The position numbers and the translations under genes are program-made. Shown piece by piece: positions 21,597-34,541 of a stretch of DNA of 64,000 nucleotides (within the stretch, counting starts at the first letter, position 1; each line of letters begins with the position of its first letter). The stretch comes from Pantoea sp. A4 (GTDB taxonomy: Bacteria; Pseudomonadota; Gammaproteobacteria; Enterobacterales; Enterobacteriaceae), in the NCBI RefSeq assembly GCF_000295955.2, contig NZ_ALXE01000004.1, positions 1 to 64,000 of the forward strand. Direction: 5' to 3'. The notes below the pieces were generated by a model that saw nothing but the letters and a program-made list of their open reading frames with translations, did not search any database and had not been told where the DNA came from.

Positions 21597-24500
21597 TTAG
21601 CCGTTCAGTTGCGCGTGCATCTCCTGCACAGAAATCACCTGCTCGGTTGGATCAGCAGTCAGTGCATTCACTGTGGCAAAACCGCCGTTCAGTGTGGTGT
21701 CGTAGTGCACTTTGTACTGGAGGGCGCTGCGGCGAATCAGTTTCGAATCTTCGATAGCCTGACGACCTGCCGTGGTGTTCACGATGTAGGTGTATTCGCC
21801 ATTCTTGATACGGTCCTGAATGTGCGGACGACCTTCATGCACCTTGTTCACCAGACGCGGGTTAATACCTGCTTCACCCAGCACTACAGCAGTACCGTGA
21901 GTTGCATCCAGCTCAAAGCCAAACTGCTGCAGCTTCGCAGCCAGCGCGACAATACGCTTCTTGTCGCCTTCACGCACTGACAGCAGTGCACGACCCGACT
22001 TCTTCATATTGCTCTGTGCGCCCAGCATCGCTTTAGCAAAGGCTTCGGCAAAGGTACGACCCACGCCCATCACTTCACCGGTAGAACGCATCTCAGGGCC
22101 GAGGATTGGGTCAACGCCCTGGAACTTGTTGAACGGCAGCACCACTTCTTTGACTGAGTAGTATGGCGGGATAACTTCTTCCGTCACACCCTGCTCTGCC
22201 AGTGATTTGCCGGCCATGACGCGAGCAGCCACTTTTGCCAGCGCAACGCCGGTCGCTTTGGAAACGAACGGTACGGTACGCGCTGCACGTGGGTTAACTT
22301 CAATCAGGTAGACTTCGTTGTCTTTAACCGCGAACTGCACGTTCATCAGGCCACGTACGTTCAGCTCAAACGCCAGTTTCTCAACCTGCTGACGCATCAC
22401 ATCCTGAATCTCTTTGCTCAGGGTGTAAGCGGGCAGAGAACACGCAGAGTCACCAGAGTGAACACCCGCCTGCTCAATGTGCTCCATGATGCCGCCAATC
22501 AGCACACGCTCGCCGTCGCAGATTGCATCAACGTCGACTTCAACAGCGTCATCCAGGAAGCGGTCCAGCAACACTGGCGCATCGTTAGAAACTGACACTG
22601 CGGTCTGGAAGTAACGCTTCAGGTCGATTTCGTCATAAACGATTTCCATCGCACGGCCACCCAGCACGTAGGATGGACGCACCACCAGCGGATAACCGAT
22701 GGTTGCTGCACGCTCTACTGCCTGTTCAATCGCGGTGACGGTGGCGTTTTCTGGCTGTTTCAGACCCAGGCGCTCAACCGCCTGCTGGAAACGCTCACGG
22801 TCTTCTGCACGGTCGATGGCATCCGGGCTGGTACCGATAACCGGTACGCCAGCGGCTTCCAGCGCACGCGCCAGCTTCAGCGGAGTCTGGCCGCCGTACT
22901 GCACGATAACGCCTTTTGGCTTCTCGATGCGCACGATTTCCAACACGTCTTCCAGCGTTACCGGCTCGAAGTAGAGACGGTCAGAGGTGTCGTAGTCGGT
23001 AGATACCGTTTCTGGGTTACAGTTGACCATGATGGTCTCGAACCCGTCTTCACGCAGTGCCAACGCCGCGTGTACGCAGCAGTAGTCAAATTCGATACCC
23101 TGACCGATACGGTTCGGGCCGCCACCCAGTACCATGATTTTGTCACGGTCCTGATTTGGGTTGGCTTCACACTCTTCTTCATACGTGGAGTACATGTAGG
23201 CGGTATCGGTAGCAAACTCCGCCGCACAGGTATCAACACGCTTGTAGACAGGGTGCAGGTTGTACTGCTGACGCAGTTTGCGGATTTCGTTCTCTGACAC
23301 GCCCGCCAGCGTAGAGAGGCGAGCATCGGCGAAGCCTTTGCGCTTCAGCTGACGCAGGAAATCGGCTGACAGGCCGTTAACGCCTTCACGCTCAACTTGT
23401 TGCTCCAACTGCACCAGCTCTTCAATCTGAACCAGGAACCAGCGGTCGATGTTGGTTAGGGCAAACACATCTTCTACGTTCATGCCTGAACGGAAGGCAT
23501 CAGCGATGTACCAGATACGGTCTGATCCCGCATCTTTCAGTTCGCGACGAATACGGGTTCCCGCTTCCGCGTCATCCAGGCTGACTTTAGGGTCGAAGCC
23601 GTTAGCACCAACTTCCAGGCCACGCAGGGCTTTCTGCATTGATTCCTGGAAAGTACGGCCGATAGCCATGACTTCACCTACTGACTTCATCTGCGTCGTC
23701 AGACGGTCGTTGGCGCCAGCAAATTTTTCGAAGTTAAAGCGTGGAATCTTGGTCACGACATAGTCGATAGAAGGCTCAAACGACGCTGGGGTCAGACCGC
23801 CAGTGATGTCGTTCATCAGCTCATCCAGCGTGAAGCCAACCGCTAATTTAGCGGCCACTTTCGCAATCGGGAAGCCGGTCGCTTTAGAAGCCAGTGCAGA
23901 AGAGCGTGAAACGCGTGGGTTCATTTCGATAACGATCAGGCGGCCATTTTCTGGGTTAACCGAGAACTGAACGTTGGAACCGCCGGTTTCGACGCCGATT
24001 TCACGCAGTACCGCCAGCGAGGCGTTACGCATGATCTGGTACTCTTTGTCGGTCAGGGTCTGTGCTGGCGCAACGGTGATGGAGTCACCGGTGTGGATCC
24101 CCATCGCATCGAAGTTTTCGATCGAGCAGACGATGATGCAGTTGTCGTTTTTATCACGCACCACTTCCATCTCATACTCTTTCCAGCCAATCAGCGACTC
24201 ATCAATCAGCAGCTCATTGGTTGGCGACAGGTCAAGACCACGCTCACAGATCTCTTCAAACTCTTCGCGGTTATACGCGATACCGCCACCGGTTCCACCC
24301 ATAGTGAAGGATGGGCGGATAATGCACGGGAAGCCAACGTCTGCGGCCACCGCCAGCGCCTCTTCCATGGTGTGTGCGATACCTGAACGCGCGGTATCCA
24401 GACCGATGCTTTTCATTGCCACGTCGAAGCGACGACGGTCTTCTGCTTTATCGATAGCATCTGCGGTAGCACCGATCATGGTGACACCGAACTCTGCCAG

Positions 24501-24821
24501 CACGCCCTGACGCTCTAATTCCAGCGCACAGTTCAGTGCTGTCTGCCCACCCATGGTTGGCAGAACGGCATCCGGGCGCTCTTTTTCGATGATTTTGCGC
24601 ACCGCTTCCCAGTGAATCGGCTCGATATAGGTCGCATCGGCCATGTTAGGGTCGGTCATGATGGTGGCCGGGTTAGAGTTCACCAGAATAACGCGGTAGC
24701 CCTCTTCACGCAGCGCTTTACACGCCTGAGCACCGGAGTAGTCGAACTCACAGGCCTGGCCGATAACAATCGGGCCAGCGCCAAGGATCAGGATGGATTT
24801 TAGGTCTGTACGTTTTGGCAT
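21597..24821 (-). CDS. carB: Carbamoyl-phosphate synthase large subunit
   Basis: Makes carbamoyl phosphate for arginine and pyrimidines using ammonia delivered by CarA. The product is 1074 aa (E. coli 1073). It has two homologous ATP-grasp halves, starting [22 protein letters not shown] and, about residue 550, [15 protein letters not shown], then the C-terminal allosteric MGS-like domain. The frame is open to 24863, but ATG 24821 has GGAG six bases upstream and matches the family start. It begins 13 bases after carA. Confidence 0.97.
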   Translation of the reverse strand: MPKRTDLKSILILGAGPIVIGQACEFDYSGAQACKALREEGYRVILVNSNPATIMTDPNMADATYIEPIHWEAVRKIIEKERPDAVLPTMGGQTALNCALELERQGVLAEFGVTMIGATADAIDKAEDRRRFDVAMKSIGLDTARSGIAHTMEEALAVAADVGFPCIIRPSFTMGGTGGGIAYNREEFEEICERGLDLSPTNELLIDESLIGWKEYEMEVVRDKNDNCIIVCSIENFDAMGIHTGDSITVAPAQTLTDKEYQIMRNASLAVLREIGVETGGSNVQFSVNPENGRLIVIEMNPRVSRSSALASKATGFPIAKVAAKLAVGFTLDELMNDITGGLTPASFEPSIDYVVTKIPRFNFEKFAGANDRLTTQMKSVGEVMAIGRTFQESMQKALRGLEVGANGFDPKVSLDDAEAGTRIRRELKDAGSDRIWYIADAFRSGMNVEDVFALTNIDRWFLVQIEELVQLEQQVEREGVNGLSADFLRQLKRKGFADARLSTLAGVSENEIRKLRQQYNLHPVYKRVDTCAAEFATDTAYMYSTYEEECEANPNQDRDKIMVLGGGPNRIGQGIEFDYCCVHAALALREDGFETIMVNCNPETVSTDYDTSDRLYFEPVTLEDVLEIVRIEKPKGVIVQYGGQTPLKLARALEAAGVPVIGTSPDAIDRAEDRERFQQAVERLGLKQPENATVTAIEQAVERAATIGYPLVVRPSYVLGGRAMEIVYDEIDLKRYFQTAVSVSNDAPVLLDRFLDDAVEVDVDAICDGERVLIGGIMEHIEQAGVHSGDSACSLPAYTLSKEIQDVMRQQVEKLAFELNVRGLMNVQFAVKDNEVYLIEVNPRAARTVPFVSKATGVALAKVAARVMAGKSLAEQGVTEEVIPPYYSVKEVVLPFNKFQGVDPILGPEMRSTGEVMGVGRTFAEAFAKAMLGAQSNMKKSGRALLSVREGDKKRIVALAAKLQQFGFELDATHGTAVVLGEAGINPRLVNKVHEGRPHIQDRIKNGEYTYIVNTTAGRQAIEDSKLIRRSALQYKVHYDTTLNGGFATVNALTADPTEQVISVQEMHAQLNG

Positions 24822-24834
24822 CTTAGGCTCCTGA

Positions 24835-25983
24835 TTACTTAGCGTTAGAACGGAAGGCTGCAATCAGCTCAATAAAGTGGTCAAACAGCGGTGCTGCATC
24901 GTGCGGACCCGGGCTGGCTTCAGGGTGGCCCTGGAAGCTGAACGCCGGTTTGTCGGTACGGTGAATACCCTGCACGGTTTTATCGAACAGCGAAATATGC
25001 GTCACGCGCAGGTTCGCAGGCAGGCTGTTTTCATCTACTGCGAAACCGTGGTTCTGTGCGGTGATCATCACCGTGTTGTTGTCCAGATCCTGTACCGGGT
25101 GGTTACCACCGTGGTGGCCCAGTTTCATCTTGACGGTTTTTGCACCGCTCGCCAGCGCTAATAACTGGTGGCCGAGGCAGATACCGAAGACAGGAATGTC
25201 CGTCTGCAGGAAAGACTGAATCGCGCTGATGGCGTAATCACATGGCTCCGGGTCACCAGGGCCGTTGGACAGGAAAATACCGTCTGGATTGAGCTTCAGC
25301 ACATCTTCGGCCGGGGTTTGCGCTGGCACTACCGTCAGGCGGCAGCCGCGATCCACCAGCATACGCAGGATGTTGCGTTTTGCGCCGTAATCATAGGCGA
25401 CAACGTGATAAGGCAGTTCAGCTGCGGTTTTCGCTGCTGGCAGGTCACCTTCCAGTGTCCAGCTGCCCTGCTGCCAGGCGTAAGTTTCCGCCGTGGTCAC
25501 TTCTTTCGCCAGGTCCATCCCTTTCAGGCCAGGGAATGCCTGAGCCTGTTGCAGTGCCAGTGCGGCATCTGGGTTATCACCCGCGATGATGCAACCGTTC
25601 TGCGCCCCTTTTTCACGCAGCAGGCGCGTCAGCTTACGGGTATCGATATCCGCGATGCCGACGATGTTGTTACGTTCCAGATACGCTGACAGGCTCTCTT
25701 CGCTACGGAAGTTACTGGCAATCAGTGGCAGGTCACGAATAACAAGGCCTTGTGCATGAATTTGGCTAGATTCTTCATCTGCGGCATTGGCGCCGACATT
25801 ACCAATATGGGGATAAGTGAGAGTGACAATCTGGCGGGAATAGGAAGGATCAGTGAGGATTTCTTGATAACCGGTCATTGACGTGTTGAAAACGACCTCC
25901 CCCACTGCCGTTCCGGTTGCCCCGATGGCCCGACCGTGGAATTGGGTTCCGTCTTCCAGAACCAAGAGCGCTGACTTAATCAA
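24835..25983 (-). CDS. carA: Carbamoyl-phosphate synthase small (glutaminase) subunit
   Basis: Class I glutamine amidotransferase subunit, 382 aa as in E. coli. The nucleophile motif is [14 protein letters not shown] near residue 269, with the catalytic His and Glu in [12 protein letters not shown] near 350. The start is TTG 25983, with GGAGG at proper spacing on the minus strand. E. coli carA also starts with a rare TTG. An upstream in-frame ATG at 26010 lies in the leader and would add residues absent from the family. Confidence 0.96.
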   Translation of the reverse strand: MIKSALLVLEDGTQFHGRAIGATGTAVGEVVFNTSMTGYQEILTDPSYSRQIVTLTYPHIGNVGANAADEESSQIHAQGLVIRDLPLIASNFRSEESLSAYLERNNIVGIADIDTRKLTRLLREKGAQNGCIIAGDNPDAALALQQAQAFPGLKGMDLAKEVTTAETYAWQQGSWTLEGDLPAAKTAAELPYHVVAYDYGAKRNILRMLVDRGCRLTVVPAQTPAEDVLKLNPDGIFLSNGPGDPEPCDYAISAIQSFLQTDIPVFGICLGHQLLALASGAKTVKMKLGHHGGNHPVQDLDNNTVMITAQNHGFAVDENSLPANLRVTHISLFDKTVQGIHRTDKPAFSFQGHPEASPGPHDAAPLFDHFIELIAAFRSNAK

Positions 25984-26016
25984 AACATCCTCCAGGGAAT
26001 AAACAGTCACATTAAT

Positions 26017-26032
26017 TGCATATTAATTCATA
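26017..26032 (-). promoter_or_regulatory. ARG box in the carAB control region
   Basis: On the minus strand TATGAATTAATATGCA matches the ArgR half-site consensus TGAAT-N4-ATTCA in form and is nearly identical to the ARG box of E. coli carAB P2, at the same distance from the TTG start. A second AT-rich half follows toward carA. The longer leader to 26375 contains CGTTTGCC near 26213, which could be half of a PurR site, but this is weak. No gene is seen in 25984-26375. Confidence 0.7.
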
Positions 26033-26375
26033 ACCACTGCCTGAATCAACGTCAAAAACGCCTGTTTAATCGATTTTTGGCAAATTGCGCGCATTCTAAT
26101 GATCACCCCGCTAGTTGTCCAGTCAGAAGGGCATTTTTTTTGCTTATTTCGGGGTTCAGAGTGCTAAAAAGAGGAGTACAGGGTAAAAACAGATAAAAAG
26201 TCAGTAAAAAAATCGTTTGCCTGGGTGTTAGATCTGAAAAAATAGACTAGCGAGCTAATTGTTTTGACCAAATGGTCAAAAATAATGGCCTTTGACGACA
26301 AAAAACAGGGAAATCAATAAAAAATAACCGTTACACACAAAAATCGCATCAAACACTTTATTTTTATATAAAATT

Positions 26376-26401
26376 AAGGGCAATGATAACATTGCCCTTT
26401 T
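26376..26401 (-). terminator. Terminator of dapB
   Basis: AAGGGCAATG (26376-26385), loop ATAA, CATTGCCCTT (26390-26399), a perfect 10-bp stem. On the minus strand it is followed by AATTTTATAT. It sits 51 bases after the dapB stop and insulates the carAB promoter region. Confidence 0.85.
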
Positions 26402-26452
26402 CAATCAATGCATTACTGATTGAAACAACCACATCACGATGGTTCACAACAC

Positions 26453-27274
<822 letters not shown>

Positions 27275-27521
27275 TCATTCCTGAAGTCAAACTATGCATG
27301 CAAAGCGTACTCAGGTTAACCAGCAGTTAACGTGCACGCTACCCTTATAAATCGAAGATAAGAATTTTACGCCAGCCGGACGGGATTATCAGTAAAACAG
27401 ATTGCCCGCATGCGAACTCTCCGCAGACTTCAATCACCCAATCTGGGCACAGCCAACCGGCTCGCGTTATGAAACGGATAGCCACTGGAAAACACAGCGG
27501 CATCCTCAGAGGAGTATTTTT

Positions 27522-28553
27522 ATGCCAGGTATTTTCCATCCCCTTTCCACTTCTACATCACAGCCACTAACGGCTTTACCGCGGGCGTTTAACAGCCTGC
27601 AAGATCTTAAAGCCAGTTTCCTGCAAGCCGATAACGCCAGTTTCCAGGATCGCTTTAACCACACACCACAAGATATCAAAATCGAGCTGGCGCGCTGTGC
27701 CGTTGCCAGCAATGAAACTGAGCTGGTGAAACATTTACTGAATTCGCTAACGCCAACCATCGCGCTGCGCCAGCAAATTTTGCCGCCGGGGAGCCAGTTA
27801 ACCGGGGAGAATTTTAGCGGGTCTGAACTGTCAGAACTGCACCTGCCGCAGCTTACCTTTGAGCGATGCAATCTTTCCCACTGCACGTTGAATAATAACC
27901 GGCTGGTGCGCGCAGAAATGCAGGATTGTGATTTACGCAACAGCACCATGCAGGGCACACAGCTGCTGGCCGCTAAATTAGTGAATTGTAATCTGGATCA
28001 TGCCAGCCTCAGCCATGCCAGCCTGGCGGGTTCGCGATTAGAAAACTGCTCTTTGCATCATTGTGATCTGCGAGCGGCCAATCTGGCGCAAACCCGGCTG
28101 CTGGAAGCTAAGCTCTCAGCAACCCGGTTTGAGGGGGCAATACTGGATAGCAGCACCCTGACGTTAAATAATGCCGAACTGAAACAGCACTTCACAGCGC
28201 TAAAAGATTCCCCTCTAGCCCGTACCCACCTCGAGTCAATCCTCAACAGTATTGCGTCTATTGACCGCAAGTATCAGCCACTCAAAGATCGCCTGTTTCG
28301 CCAGGTGTTGTCGCACAGCCCAGTGGCTCAGGGAAAAACTTCCGCACTTGATACTCCCGCCGATATTCATCTGGTGGCAGACATTTTCACTGAGCACCCG
28401 GATAAGAAACGCTTTATCAAAGAGCAGATGAAGGTTTTTTTGAATCTCTCCGTGGCATCGCTTGCCCATCAGGATCGGGAATTGCAGCAGAAAATGGATG
28501 ACCTGCTGGCGCTGCACAGTGCCGATGTCATCTCAATGGCGGGAAAATCCTGA
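27522..28553 (+). CDS. Pentapeptide-repeat protein, possible secreted effector
   Basis: 343-aa protein that I cannot assign to a known gene. The N-terminal part (about 1-90) is polar and helical. Residues about 95-210 hold a run of A(D/N)LXX-type pentapeptides (for example SELSELHLPQLTFERCNLSH, AEMQDCDLRNSTMQG, AANLAQTRLLEAKLSATRFE), predicted to fold as a right-handed quadrilateral beta-helix. The last 130 residues are helical and charged. No signal peptide or membrane segment is seen. The domain order resembles the N-terminal half of SopA/NleL-type or PipB-type type III effectors, but the HECT-like ligase part is absent. ATG 27522 is chosen because AGAGGAG precedes it and because the frame upstream to 27402 does not look coding. 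It is a single gene with its own terminator. Confidence 0.7.
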   Translation: MPGIFHPLSTSTSQPLTALPRAFNSLQDLKASFLQADNASFQDRFNHTPQDIKIELARCAVASNETELVKHLLNSLTPTIALRQQILPPGSQLTGENFSGSELSELHLPQLTFERCNLSHCTLNNNRLVRAEMQDCDLRNSTMQGTQLLAAKLVNCNLDHASLSHASLAGSRLENCSLHHCDLRAANLAQTRLLEAKLSATRFEGAILDSSTLTLNNAELKQHFTALKDSPLARTHLESILNSIASIDRKYQPLKDRLFRQVLSHSPVAQGKTSALDTPADIHLVADIFTEHPDKKRFIKEQMKVFLNLSVASLAHQDRELQQKMDDLLALHSADVISMAGKS

Positions 28554-28561
28554 TTGAGTGC

Positions 28562-28597
28562 AAAAAAAAAACCGATGCCTGGGCATCGGTTTTTTTA
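28562..28597. terminator. Bidirectional terminator
   Basis: ACCGATGC (28571-28578) and GCATCGGT (28583-28590) with loop CTGG, flanked by nine A before and seven T after. It is shared by the convergent pentapeptide gene and the ispH transcript. Confidence 0.95.
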
Positions 28598-28602
28598 TTG
28601 TG

Positions 28603-29553
28603 CTACAGCTGCTTAACTTCGACTCGCAGCTCTTTTGGCACTTCAAAGACAATGTTCTCTTCGCGGCCAATCAGCTCAATTGCCGCCTTGCCACCGTACT
28701 CTTGCAGACGTTGAATCACCTGCTGCACCAGAATATCTGGCGCTGAAGCGCCGGCCGTCACGCCGATAATCTCTTTGCCTTTCACCCACTCTTCCTGGAT
28801 GTCGTCGGCAGAGTCAATCAGCTTAGCCAGCTTACCGGCACGCTGTGCCAGTTCCGCAAGACGATTCGAGTTGGAGGAGTTCTTCGAACCTACCACCAAT
28901 ACGACTTCTGCATCACGCGCCAGCACGCGAACCGCTTCCTGACGGTTGGTCGTTGCATAGCAAATATCATCTTTACGCGGACCGACAATGGCTGGGAAGC
29001 GCTGACGCAGTGCATCAATCACTTCGTAGGTATCATCGACTGACAGCGTGGTCTGGGTCATAAAGCAGAGATTGCTCTCATCTTTGACCTGCAGCTTAAA
29101 GACATCTTCCGGGGATTCGACCAGGTACATACCGCCGTTGGCATTGTTGTACTGTCCCATGGTGCCTTCCACTTCCGGGTGTCCCGCGTGACCAATCAGG
29201 ATCGCTTCCGTCCCTTTGCGGCTGGCACGCGCAACTTCCATGTGTACTTTAGTGACCAGAGGACAGGTCGCATCAAACAACATGGTCAGATTACGTGCCT
29301 TTGCTTCTGAGCGTACCGCCTGCGAAACGCCGTGCGCGGAGAAGATCAGAATAGCGTCGTCCGGGACATCACTGATCTCTTCGATGAAGATCGCCCCACG
29401 CTCACGCAGGCTGTTCACCACATAGCGGTTGTGCACCACTTCGTGGCGCACATAGATTGGCGCGCCATACATCTCCAGCGCGCGCTCTACAATACTAATG
29501 GCACGATCAACACCGGCACAGAAGCCGCGTGGATTAGCTAACAGAATTTGCAT
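28603..29553 (-). CDS. ispH: HMBPP reductase (MEP pathway)
   Basis: Final enzyme of the MEP isoprenoid pathway, converting HMBPP to IPP and DMAPP through an iron-sulfur cluster. It is 316 aa as in E. coli. The three cluster cysteines are at residues 12 (NPRGFCAGV), 96 (DATCPLVTK) and 197 (DICYATTN). ATG 29553 ([12 protein letters not shown]) matches the family; the open frame to 29598 runs through the end of fkpB, which it overlaps by 20 bases. It is the last gene of the ribF-ileS-lspA-fkpB-ispH block. Confidence 0.97.
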   Translation of the reverse strand: MQILLANPRGFCAGVDRAISIVERALEMYGAPIYVRHEVVHNRYVVNSLRERGAIFIEEISDVPDDAILIFSAHGVSQAVRSEAKARNLTMLFDATCPLVTKVHMEVARASRKGTEAILIGHAGHPEVEGTMGQYNNANGGMYLVESPEDVFKLQVKDESNLCFMTQTTLSVDDTYEVIDALRQRFPAIVGPRKDDICYATTNRQEAVRVLARDAEVVLVVGSKNSSNSNRLAELAQRAGKLAKLIDSADDIQEEWVKGKEIIGVTAGASAPDILVQQVIQRLQEYGGKAAIELIGREENIVFEVPKELRVEVKQL

Positions 29554-30004
29554 CGCTTGCCTCCAGCACCGGATCAATCTCCAGCACTTCGATGTCAAAC
29601 TGCACCCGGTGCCCAGCCAATGGATGGTTGAAGTCGACGGTAATCGAATCCCCCGACACTTCGCGAATCACACCAGGCATTTCGCTTCCGCCTCTGCCGC
29701 TGAACAGCATGATGGCACCGACTTCTGGTTCACCCGCATCATTAAATTCACGACGGGAGAAGTACTGAATCAGATCCGGGCTGGTAGGACCAAACGCATC
29801 CTCCGGCTCCAGGGTGAACGCGAACTTGTCACCCTGTTTACGCGTCAGCAGCTGCTTTTCCAGCGCTTCTGACAGGCTGCCATCGCCGAGGAAAAACATT
29901 GCAGGCTTACCGTTTGCACGGGTGGACTCAGCCACTGAGCCATCCTCCAGCTTCAGTGAAAAGTGCACCAGCACGGCACTGTCATGCTGTACAGAGTCTG
30001 TCAT
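29534..30004 (-). CDS. fkpB: FKBP-type peptidyl-prolyl isomerase
   Basis: SlpA/FkpB, a small cytoplasmic FKBP-fold isomerase with an IF (insert-in-flap) chaperone domain, 156 aa (E. coli 149). Typical pieces are [31 protein letters not shown] and [22 protein letters not shown] 30004 follows AAGGGTAAGGCA, and the frame upstream runs through lspA. It lies 4 bases after lspA and overlaps ispH at the 3' end. Confidence 0.95.
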   Translation of the reverse strand: MTDSVQHDSAVLVHFSLKLEDGSVAESTRANGKPAMFFLGDGSLSEALEKQLLTRKQGDKFAFTLEPEDAFGPTSPDLIQYFSRREFNDAGEPEVGAIMLFSGRGGSEMPGVIREVSGDSITVDFNHPLAGHRVQFDIEVLEIDPVLEASDANSVS

Positions 30005-30008
30005 TGCC

Positions 30009-30515
30009 TTACCCTTTCTGTTTTTCCTGTTTGCTGGCGGGGTTGATGAACCCCTCCAGCACCACCAACGCGGCACCAATACAGATGCCGCAGTCAGCGA
30101 TATTAAACGTGGCGAAGTGCCAGTCACCGATATAGAAGTCGATAAAATCGACCACAAAACCATGGTAAGCACGGTCAAACAGATTGCCCAGCGCACCACC
30201 AATAATCAACGCGTAGGCGATGTTGGTGATCTTCTGGCTAGCGCGGTTGCGGTACATCATCACCAACAGCGCTACGACGATTGCAATCGCAATACCCGCA
30301 AAGAACCAGCGCTGCCAGCCGCCTTTATCGGCGAGGAAGCTGAACGCAGCACCATAGTTATGGGCATAGAACAGATTGAAGAACGGCATGAGCGGCAGTG
30401 TTTCATGCAGCATCATGTTGTCCATCACCCACTGCTTGGCGGCAAAATCGACGCCAATCAGTACCAGCACCAGCCACAGCCAGCGCAATCCGGTTGAAAG
30501 TACAGGTTTAGTCAT
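30009..30515 (-). CDS. lspA: Lipoprotein signal peptidase II
   Basis: Inner-membrane aspartyl peptidase that removes signal peptides of prolipoproteins, 168 aa with four membrane segments. Conserved blocks are [11 protein letters not shown] near 52 and the two catalytic aspartates in [15 protein letters not shown] and FNIADCGI. Its start ATG shares one base with the ileS stop (TGATG), the classic coupling of this pair. Confidence 0.97.
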   Translation of the reverse strand: MTKPVLSTGLRWLWLVLVLIGVDFAAKQWVMDNMMLHETLPLMPFFNLFYAHNYGAAFSFLADKGGWQRWFFAGIAIAIVVALLVMMYRNRASQKITNIAYALIIGGALGNLFDRAYHGFVVDFIDFYIGDWHFATFNIADCGICIGAALVVLEGFINPASKQEKQKG

Positions 30516-33334
30516 CAGGCAAACTTACGCTCTTCACCTTGTCCGTGGACGTTGGTATAACAGCGGCCACAGACTGCAGCATGTTCTGCGTTCTGTCCCA
30601 CATCCGTAGTGTAATGCCAGCAGCGCGGACATTTCTCGCCTTCTGCCTTCTGCAACGCAATTTTCAGACCTTTGAACAGTTCACTCTGCTGTGCATCTTC
30701 GCCCGCCTGAGCGTAATCCGCTACCGTTGCGCCGGAGGTCAGCAGTACGAAGCGCAGCTCGTCGCCCAGCGCTTGCAGCTTCGCGGCCAGCTCCGGTTCA
30801 GCAAACAGCGTCACGTTAGCCTCCAAAGCACCGCCAAGACGCTTATCACTGCGCGCCTGCTCCAGTACCTTGTTCACTTCGCCACGCACTTTCAGCAGAT
30901 CGTCCCAGTATGCGTCGTTCAGTGCTTCACCTTCGGCAAGGCCAAACAGATCGCCATACCACTCTTCAGTGAAGACATACTGCGTACGCTCACCTGGCAA
31001 GTAGCCCCAGATCTCATCCGCAGTAAAGGACATGATCGGTGCCATCCAGCGAACCAGCGCTTCAGCAATGTGCCACAGAGCCGTCTGGCAGCTACGACGT
31101 GCCAGGCTGTCGCCTTTCGCGGTGTACTGGCGGTCTTTGATCACATCGAGATAGAACGAGCCCATCTCAATAGAACAGAACTGCATCAGACGCTGTACCA
31201 CTTCGTGGAAATCATAATTCTCATAAGAGTTGATGATGTCGTTCTGGGCTGCCAGCGCGCGGCCTACGGCCCAACGATCCACCACCACCATCTCTTCTGG
31301 CTTCACGCTATCCGTTGCCGGATTGAAGCCTGCCAGGTTTGCCAGCAGGAAACGCGCGGTGTTACGAATACGACGATAGGTATCTGCGGCACGCTTCAGA
31401 ATTTCATCGGACACCGCCATCTCGCCTGAGTAGTCGGTTGAAGCGACCCACAGACGCAGAATGTCGGCACCCAGTTTGTCCATCACATCCTGCGGCGCTA
31501 CGGTGTTACCGATGGATTTGGACATTTTACGGCCCTGACCATCAACGGTGAAACCGTGCGTCAACACCTGACGATAAGGCGCTTTACCTTTCATTGCGGT
31601 GCCGATCATCAACGAGGACATAAACCAGCCACGGTGCTGATCCGACCCTTCCAGATACATGTCAGCTGAATGGCCGCCGAACTCTGGGCGCGCATCAACC
31701 ACAGCAGAGCTGGTTGAACCTGAGTCAAACCAAACGTCCAGCGTATCCGGGACTTTAACGTAGTTGTCCGCGTCATCGCCCATCAGGTCACGCGGGTCGA
31801 GATCCCACCATGCCTGAATACCTTCCTGCTCAACACGCTGCGCGACTTTTTCCATCAGCGCCAGTGAGTCTGGGTGCAGTTGCTCAGTGTCTTTGTGGAC
31901 AAACAGAGACATCGGCACGCCCCACGTACGCTGACGGGAGATGCACCAGTCAGGACGGTTAGCAACCATCGCTTCGATACGTGCCTGGCCCCAGTCTGGG
32001 ATCCACTGCACGCCTTTAATCTCTTTCAGTGACTGCGCGCGCAACCCTTTCTGATCCATGCTGATAAACCACTGTGGCGTCGCACGGAAAATGATTGGGG
32101 TTTTGTGACGCCAGCAGTGTGGGTAGCTGTGCAGCAGTTTTTCTACGTGCAACAGCGCGCCTTTTTCACGCAGCAGTTCAACAATCAGATCGTTGGCTTT
32201 AAAGACATTTACGCCATCCAGACCTGGGTAAGTCCCTGGCAGGTAAGCGCCATCTGGGCCAACCGGGTTAGCCACTTCAATGCCGTACTTCTGGCCGATA
32301 ACAAAGTCATCCGGGCCGTGACCTGGTGCAGTGTGTACAGCACCGGTACCCGCTTCGAGGGTAACGTGTTCACCCAGCAACACCGGAGACTGGATGTTTT
32401 CCAGGAACGGATGTTGGAATTTCTGCAGCTCCAGCTCAGCGCCTTTGATTTCGCCCAGCACGGTCCACTCGGTGACACCTGCGCGTTTCAGCACGCCTTC
32501 TACCAGGTCGGTCGCGAGGATCAGTGCGCGGCCTTCGATTTGCACCAGCTGATAGTCAAATTCTGCGTGCAGTGAGATCGCACGGTTTGCTGGCATCGTC
32601 CACGGCGTGGTGGTCCAGATGACCAGAGAGATTGGGCCGTTAACGTTGCTGGCACCAAATTTCTCCGCCACTGCCGCAGCATCGATAGCGTTGAACATCA
32701 CGTCAATGGACGGTGAGGTTTTGTCGTAGTACTCAACTTCGGCTTCAGCCAACGCTGAGCGGCAATCGATACACCAGTGCACCGGTTTTGCCCCTTTGTG
32801 CAGGTGGCCATTACCGATGATTTTACCCAGTGCGCGGATGATGTTGGCTTCGGTTTTGAAGTCCATCGTCAGGTATGGACGATCCCAGTCGCCCAGAACG
32901 CCAAGGCGGATAAAGTCTTTCTTCTGCGCTTCAACCTGTTCAGCCGCATAGTTACGGCAGGCAGCACGGAACTCAGCCGCAGTGACTTTCTCACCAGGCT
33001 TGCCAATCATCTGCTCGACTTTGTGTTCGATCGGCAGTCCGTGGCAGTCCCAACCTGGAACGTATGGCGAATCGTAGCCCGCCATGCCTTTGGACTTCAC
33101 GATAATGTCTTTCAGAATCTTGTTAACGGAGTGACCAATATGAATGCTGCCATTCGCATAAGGAGGGCCATCATGCAGAATAAAGGTTTTTTTCCCTTTT
33201 TTAGCTGCGCGGATGATGCCGTACAGATTGTCATCAGTCCAACGCTGCAGCATTCCCGGTTCGCGCTTGGCCAGATCGCCACGCATCGGGAACCCCGTTT
33301 CCGGCAGATTCAGGGTAGATTTATAGTCACTCAT
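30515..33334 (-). CDS. ileS: Isoleucyl-tRNA synthetase
   Basis: Charges tRNA-Ile, 939 aa (E. coli 938). It has the class I signature [11 protein letters not shown] (HIGH) near residue 60, an editing CP1 domain in the middle, [10 protein letters not shown] near 602, and a C-terminal zinc site [12 protein letters not shown] with CGRCYTN. It lies 27 bases after ribF in the same operon and overlaps lspA by one base. Confidence 0.98.
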   Translation of the reverse strand: MSDYKSTLNLPETGFPMRGDLAKREPGMLQRWTDDNLYGIIRAAKKGKKTFILHDGPPYANGSIHIGHSVNKILKDIIVKSKGMAGYDSPYVPGWDCHGLPIEHKVEQMIGKPGEKVTAAEFRAACRNYAAEQVEAQKKDFIRLGVLGDWDRPYLTMDFKTEANIIRALGKIIGNGHLHKGAKPVHWCIDCRSALAEAEVEYYDKTSPSIDVMFNAIDAAAVAEKFGASNVNGPISLVIWTTTPWTMPANRAISLHAEFDYQLVQIEGRALILATDLVEGVLKRAGVTEWTVLGEIKGAELELQKFQHPFLENIQSPVLLGEHVTLEAGTGAVHTAPGHGPDDFVIGQKYGIEVANPVGPDGAYLPGTYPGLDGVNVFKANDLIVELLREKGALLHVEKLLHSYPHCWRHKTPIIFRATPQWFISMDQKGLRAQSLKEIKGVQWIPDWGQARIEAMVANRPDWCISRQRTWGVPMSLFVHKDTEQLHPDSLALMEKVAQRVEQEGIQAWWDLDPRDLMGDDADNYVKVPDTLDVWFDSGSTSSAVVDARPEFGGHSADMYLEGSDQHRGWFMSSLMIGTAMKGKAPYRQVLTHGFTVDGQGRKMSKSIGNTVAPQDVMDKLGADILRLWVASTDYSGEMAVSDEILKRAADTYRRIRNTARFLLANLAGFNPATDSVKPEEMVVVDRWAVGRALAAQNDIINSYENYDFHEVVQRLMQFCSIEMGSFYLDVIKDRQYTAKGDSLARRSCQTALWHIAEALVRWMAPIMSFTADEIWGYLPGERTQYVFTEEWYGDLFGLAEGEALNDAYWDDLLKVRGEVNKVLEQARSDKRLGGALEANVTLFAEPELAAKLQALGDELRFVLLTSGATVADYAQAGEDAQQSELFKGLKIALQKAEGEKCPRCWHYTTDVGQNAEHAAVCGRCYTNVHGQGEERKFA

Positions 33335-33361
33335 CAGATTCTCGGTTCCGTATTTCGGTCA

Positions 33362-34300
33362 TTAAACCGGTGTTTTTAGCCCAAAAAATTGGCGGGCCGT
33401 CACCACATCTTTCGCTATTTGTTCTTTCAACGCATCCAGCGACGCAAAGCGCTGCTCATTGCGAATTTTCATTCTGAGCACCACGTCAATATGATGCCCG
33501 TATAAATTGATATGTGTATCCAACAGGTGAACTTCAAGCTGCTGGCGTACACCTTTTACCGTCGGGCGGGTACCAATATTAGCTACCCCGGCAATCGGCT
33601 GCTCGCTGACCCCATGCACCTCAACCGCATACACGCCTTTTACCGGCGTGACAGAGCGACGCAAAGGGAGATTAGCCGTAGGGAAGCCGATGGTACGACC
33701 CAGTGCATCACCATGCACTACGCGCCCGGAGATACTAAATGGATGGCCCAGTAACGTCTGGGCTTGCTGCAGATCATCATTTGCCAGTGCTTCGCGCACG
33801 GCAGTGCTGCTGATACGCTTGCCGCCATCGCAGAAGGTTTCCGTGCTTACCACGTCAAAACCATATTCTGCGCCAGCCTTCTCTAATAGCAGGAAATCCC
33901 CTTCGCGACCAGCACCAAAGCGGAAATCATCACCTACTGCGAGCAGTTTAACATTGAGTTTATCCACCAGCAGTTCGCGAATAAACGCCTCTGCGGTCCA
34001 TGCCGCAAAGCGGCGGTCAAAACGGACACACAGCACATTGTCGACCCCCATCTCCGCCAGATAGCGCAGTTTTTCACGCAGGCGAGTCAGGCGAGCAGGT
34101 GCTTTATCGCTCGCAAACAGCTCCAGCGGCTGTGGCTCGAACAACATCACAGTGACCGGCAACTGCCGTTTTTGGCCTTCGGCAACCAACTGGGACATCA
34201 ATGACTGATGGCCCCGGTGAACGCCGTCAAAATTACCAATCGTCAGGACACAGCCCTGCTGTTGTGCTTTCAGATTGTGAATACCGCGGATAAACTTCAT
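33362..34300 (-). CDS. ribF: Bifunctional riboflavin kinase and FAD synthetase
   Basis: Converts riboflavin to FMN and FAD, 312 aa. The N-terminal adenylyltransferase domain has LTIGNFDGVHRGHQ (HIGH-like GVHRGH) and the C-terminal kinase domain has GRVVHGDALGRTIGFPTANL near 185. It is the first gene of the ileS operon and is divergent from rpsT across a 317-base region that holds the rpsT promoters. Confidence 0.96.
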   Translation of the reverse strand: MKFIRGIHNLKAQQQGCVLTIGNFDGVHRGHQSLMSQLVAEGQKRQLPVTVMLFEPQPLELFASDKAPARLTRLREKLRYLAEMGVDNVLCVRFDRRFAAWTAEAFIRELLVDKLNVKLLAVGDDFRFGAGREGDFLLLEKAGAEYGFDVVSTETFCDGGKRISSTAVREALANDDLQQAQTLLGHPFSISGRVVHGDALGRTIGFPTANLPLRRSVTPVKGVYAVEVHGVSEQPIAGVANIGTRPTVKGVRQQLEVHLLDTHINLYGHHIDVVLRMKIRNEQRFASLDALKEQIAKDVVTARQFFGLKTPV

Positions 34301-34541
34301 GGCAGACTCAAACCGGTGGAAATCGGCGGATTATACCCTTGAAAGCGGTCAAGGTTAACCCGTCTGCGCGCCTTTCCTGCATTAAGCCTCTGCTTTCGCT
34401 ACAAAGCGCCACTCCCGGCCCTGCTTACAACAATTTTATGGCGAAAAGCTGTATTCACAGGCATGAAGCTGGTAGAATCTTGCGCCATCAAATACGTAAC
34501 CGAGTGTTGCCCCTAAAGCGGCGCTTATTTGCACAAATCCA

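Noticed and set aside
27445-27500. Possible hrp box (CCAACCG ... CCACT) before the pentapeptide gene
   Set aside because: The first half deviates from GGAACC and the spacing is about 22 bases instead of 15-16, so it does not fit the HrpL consensus.
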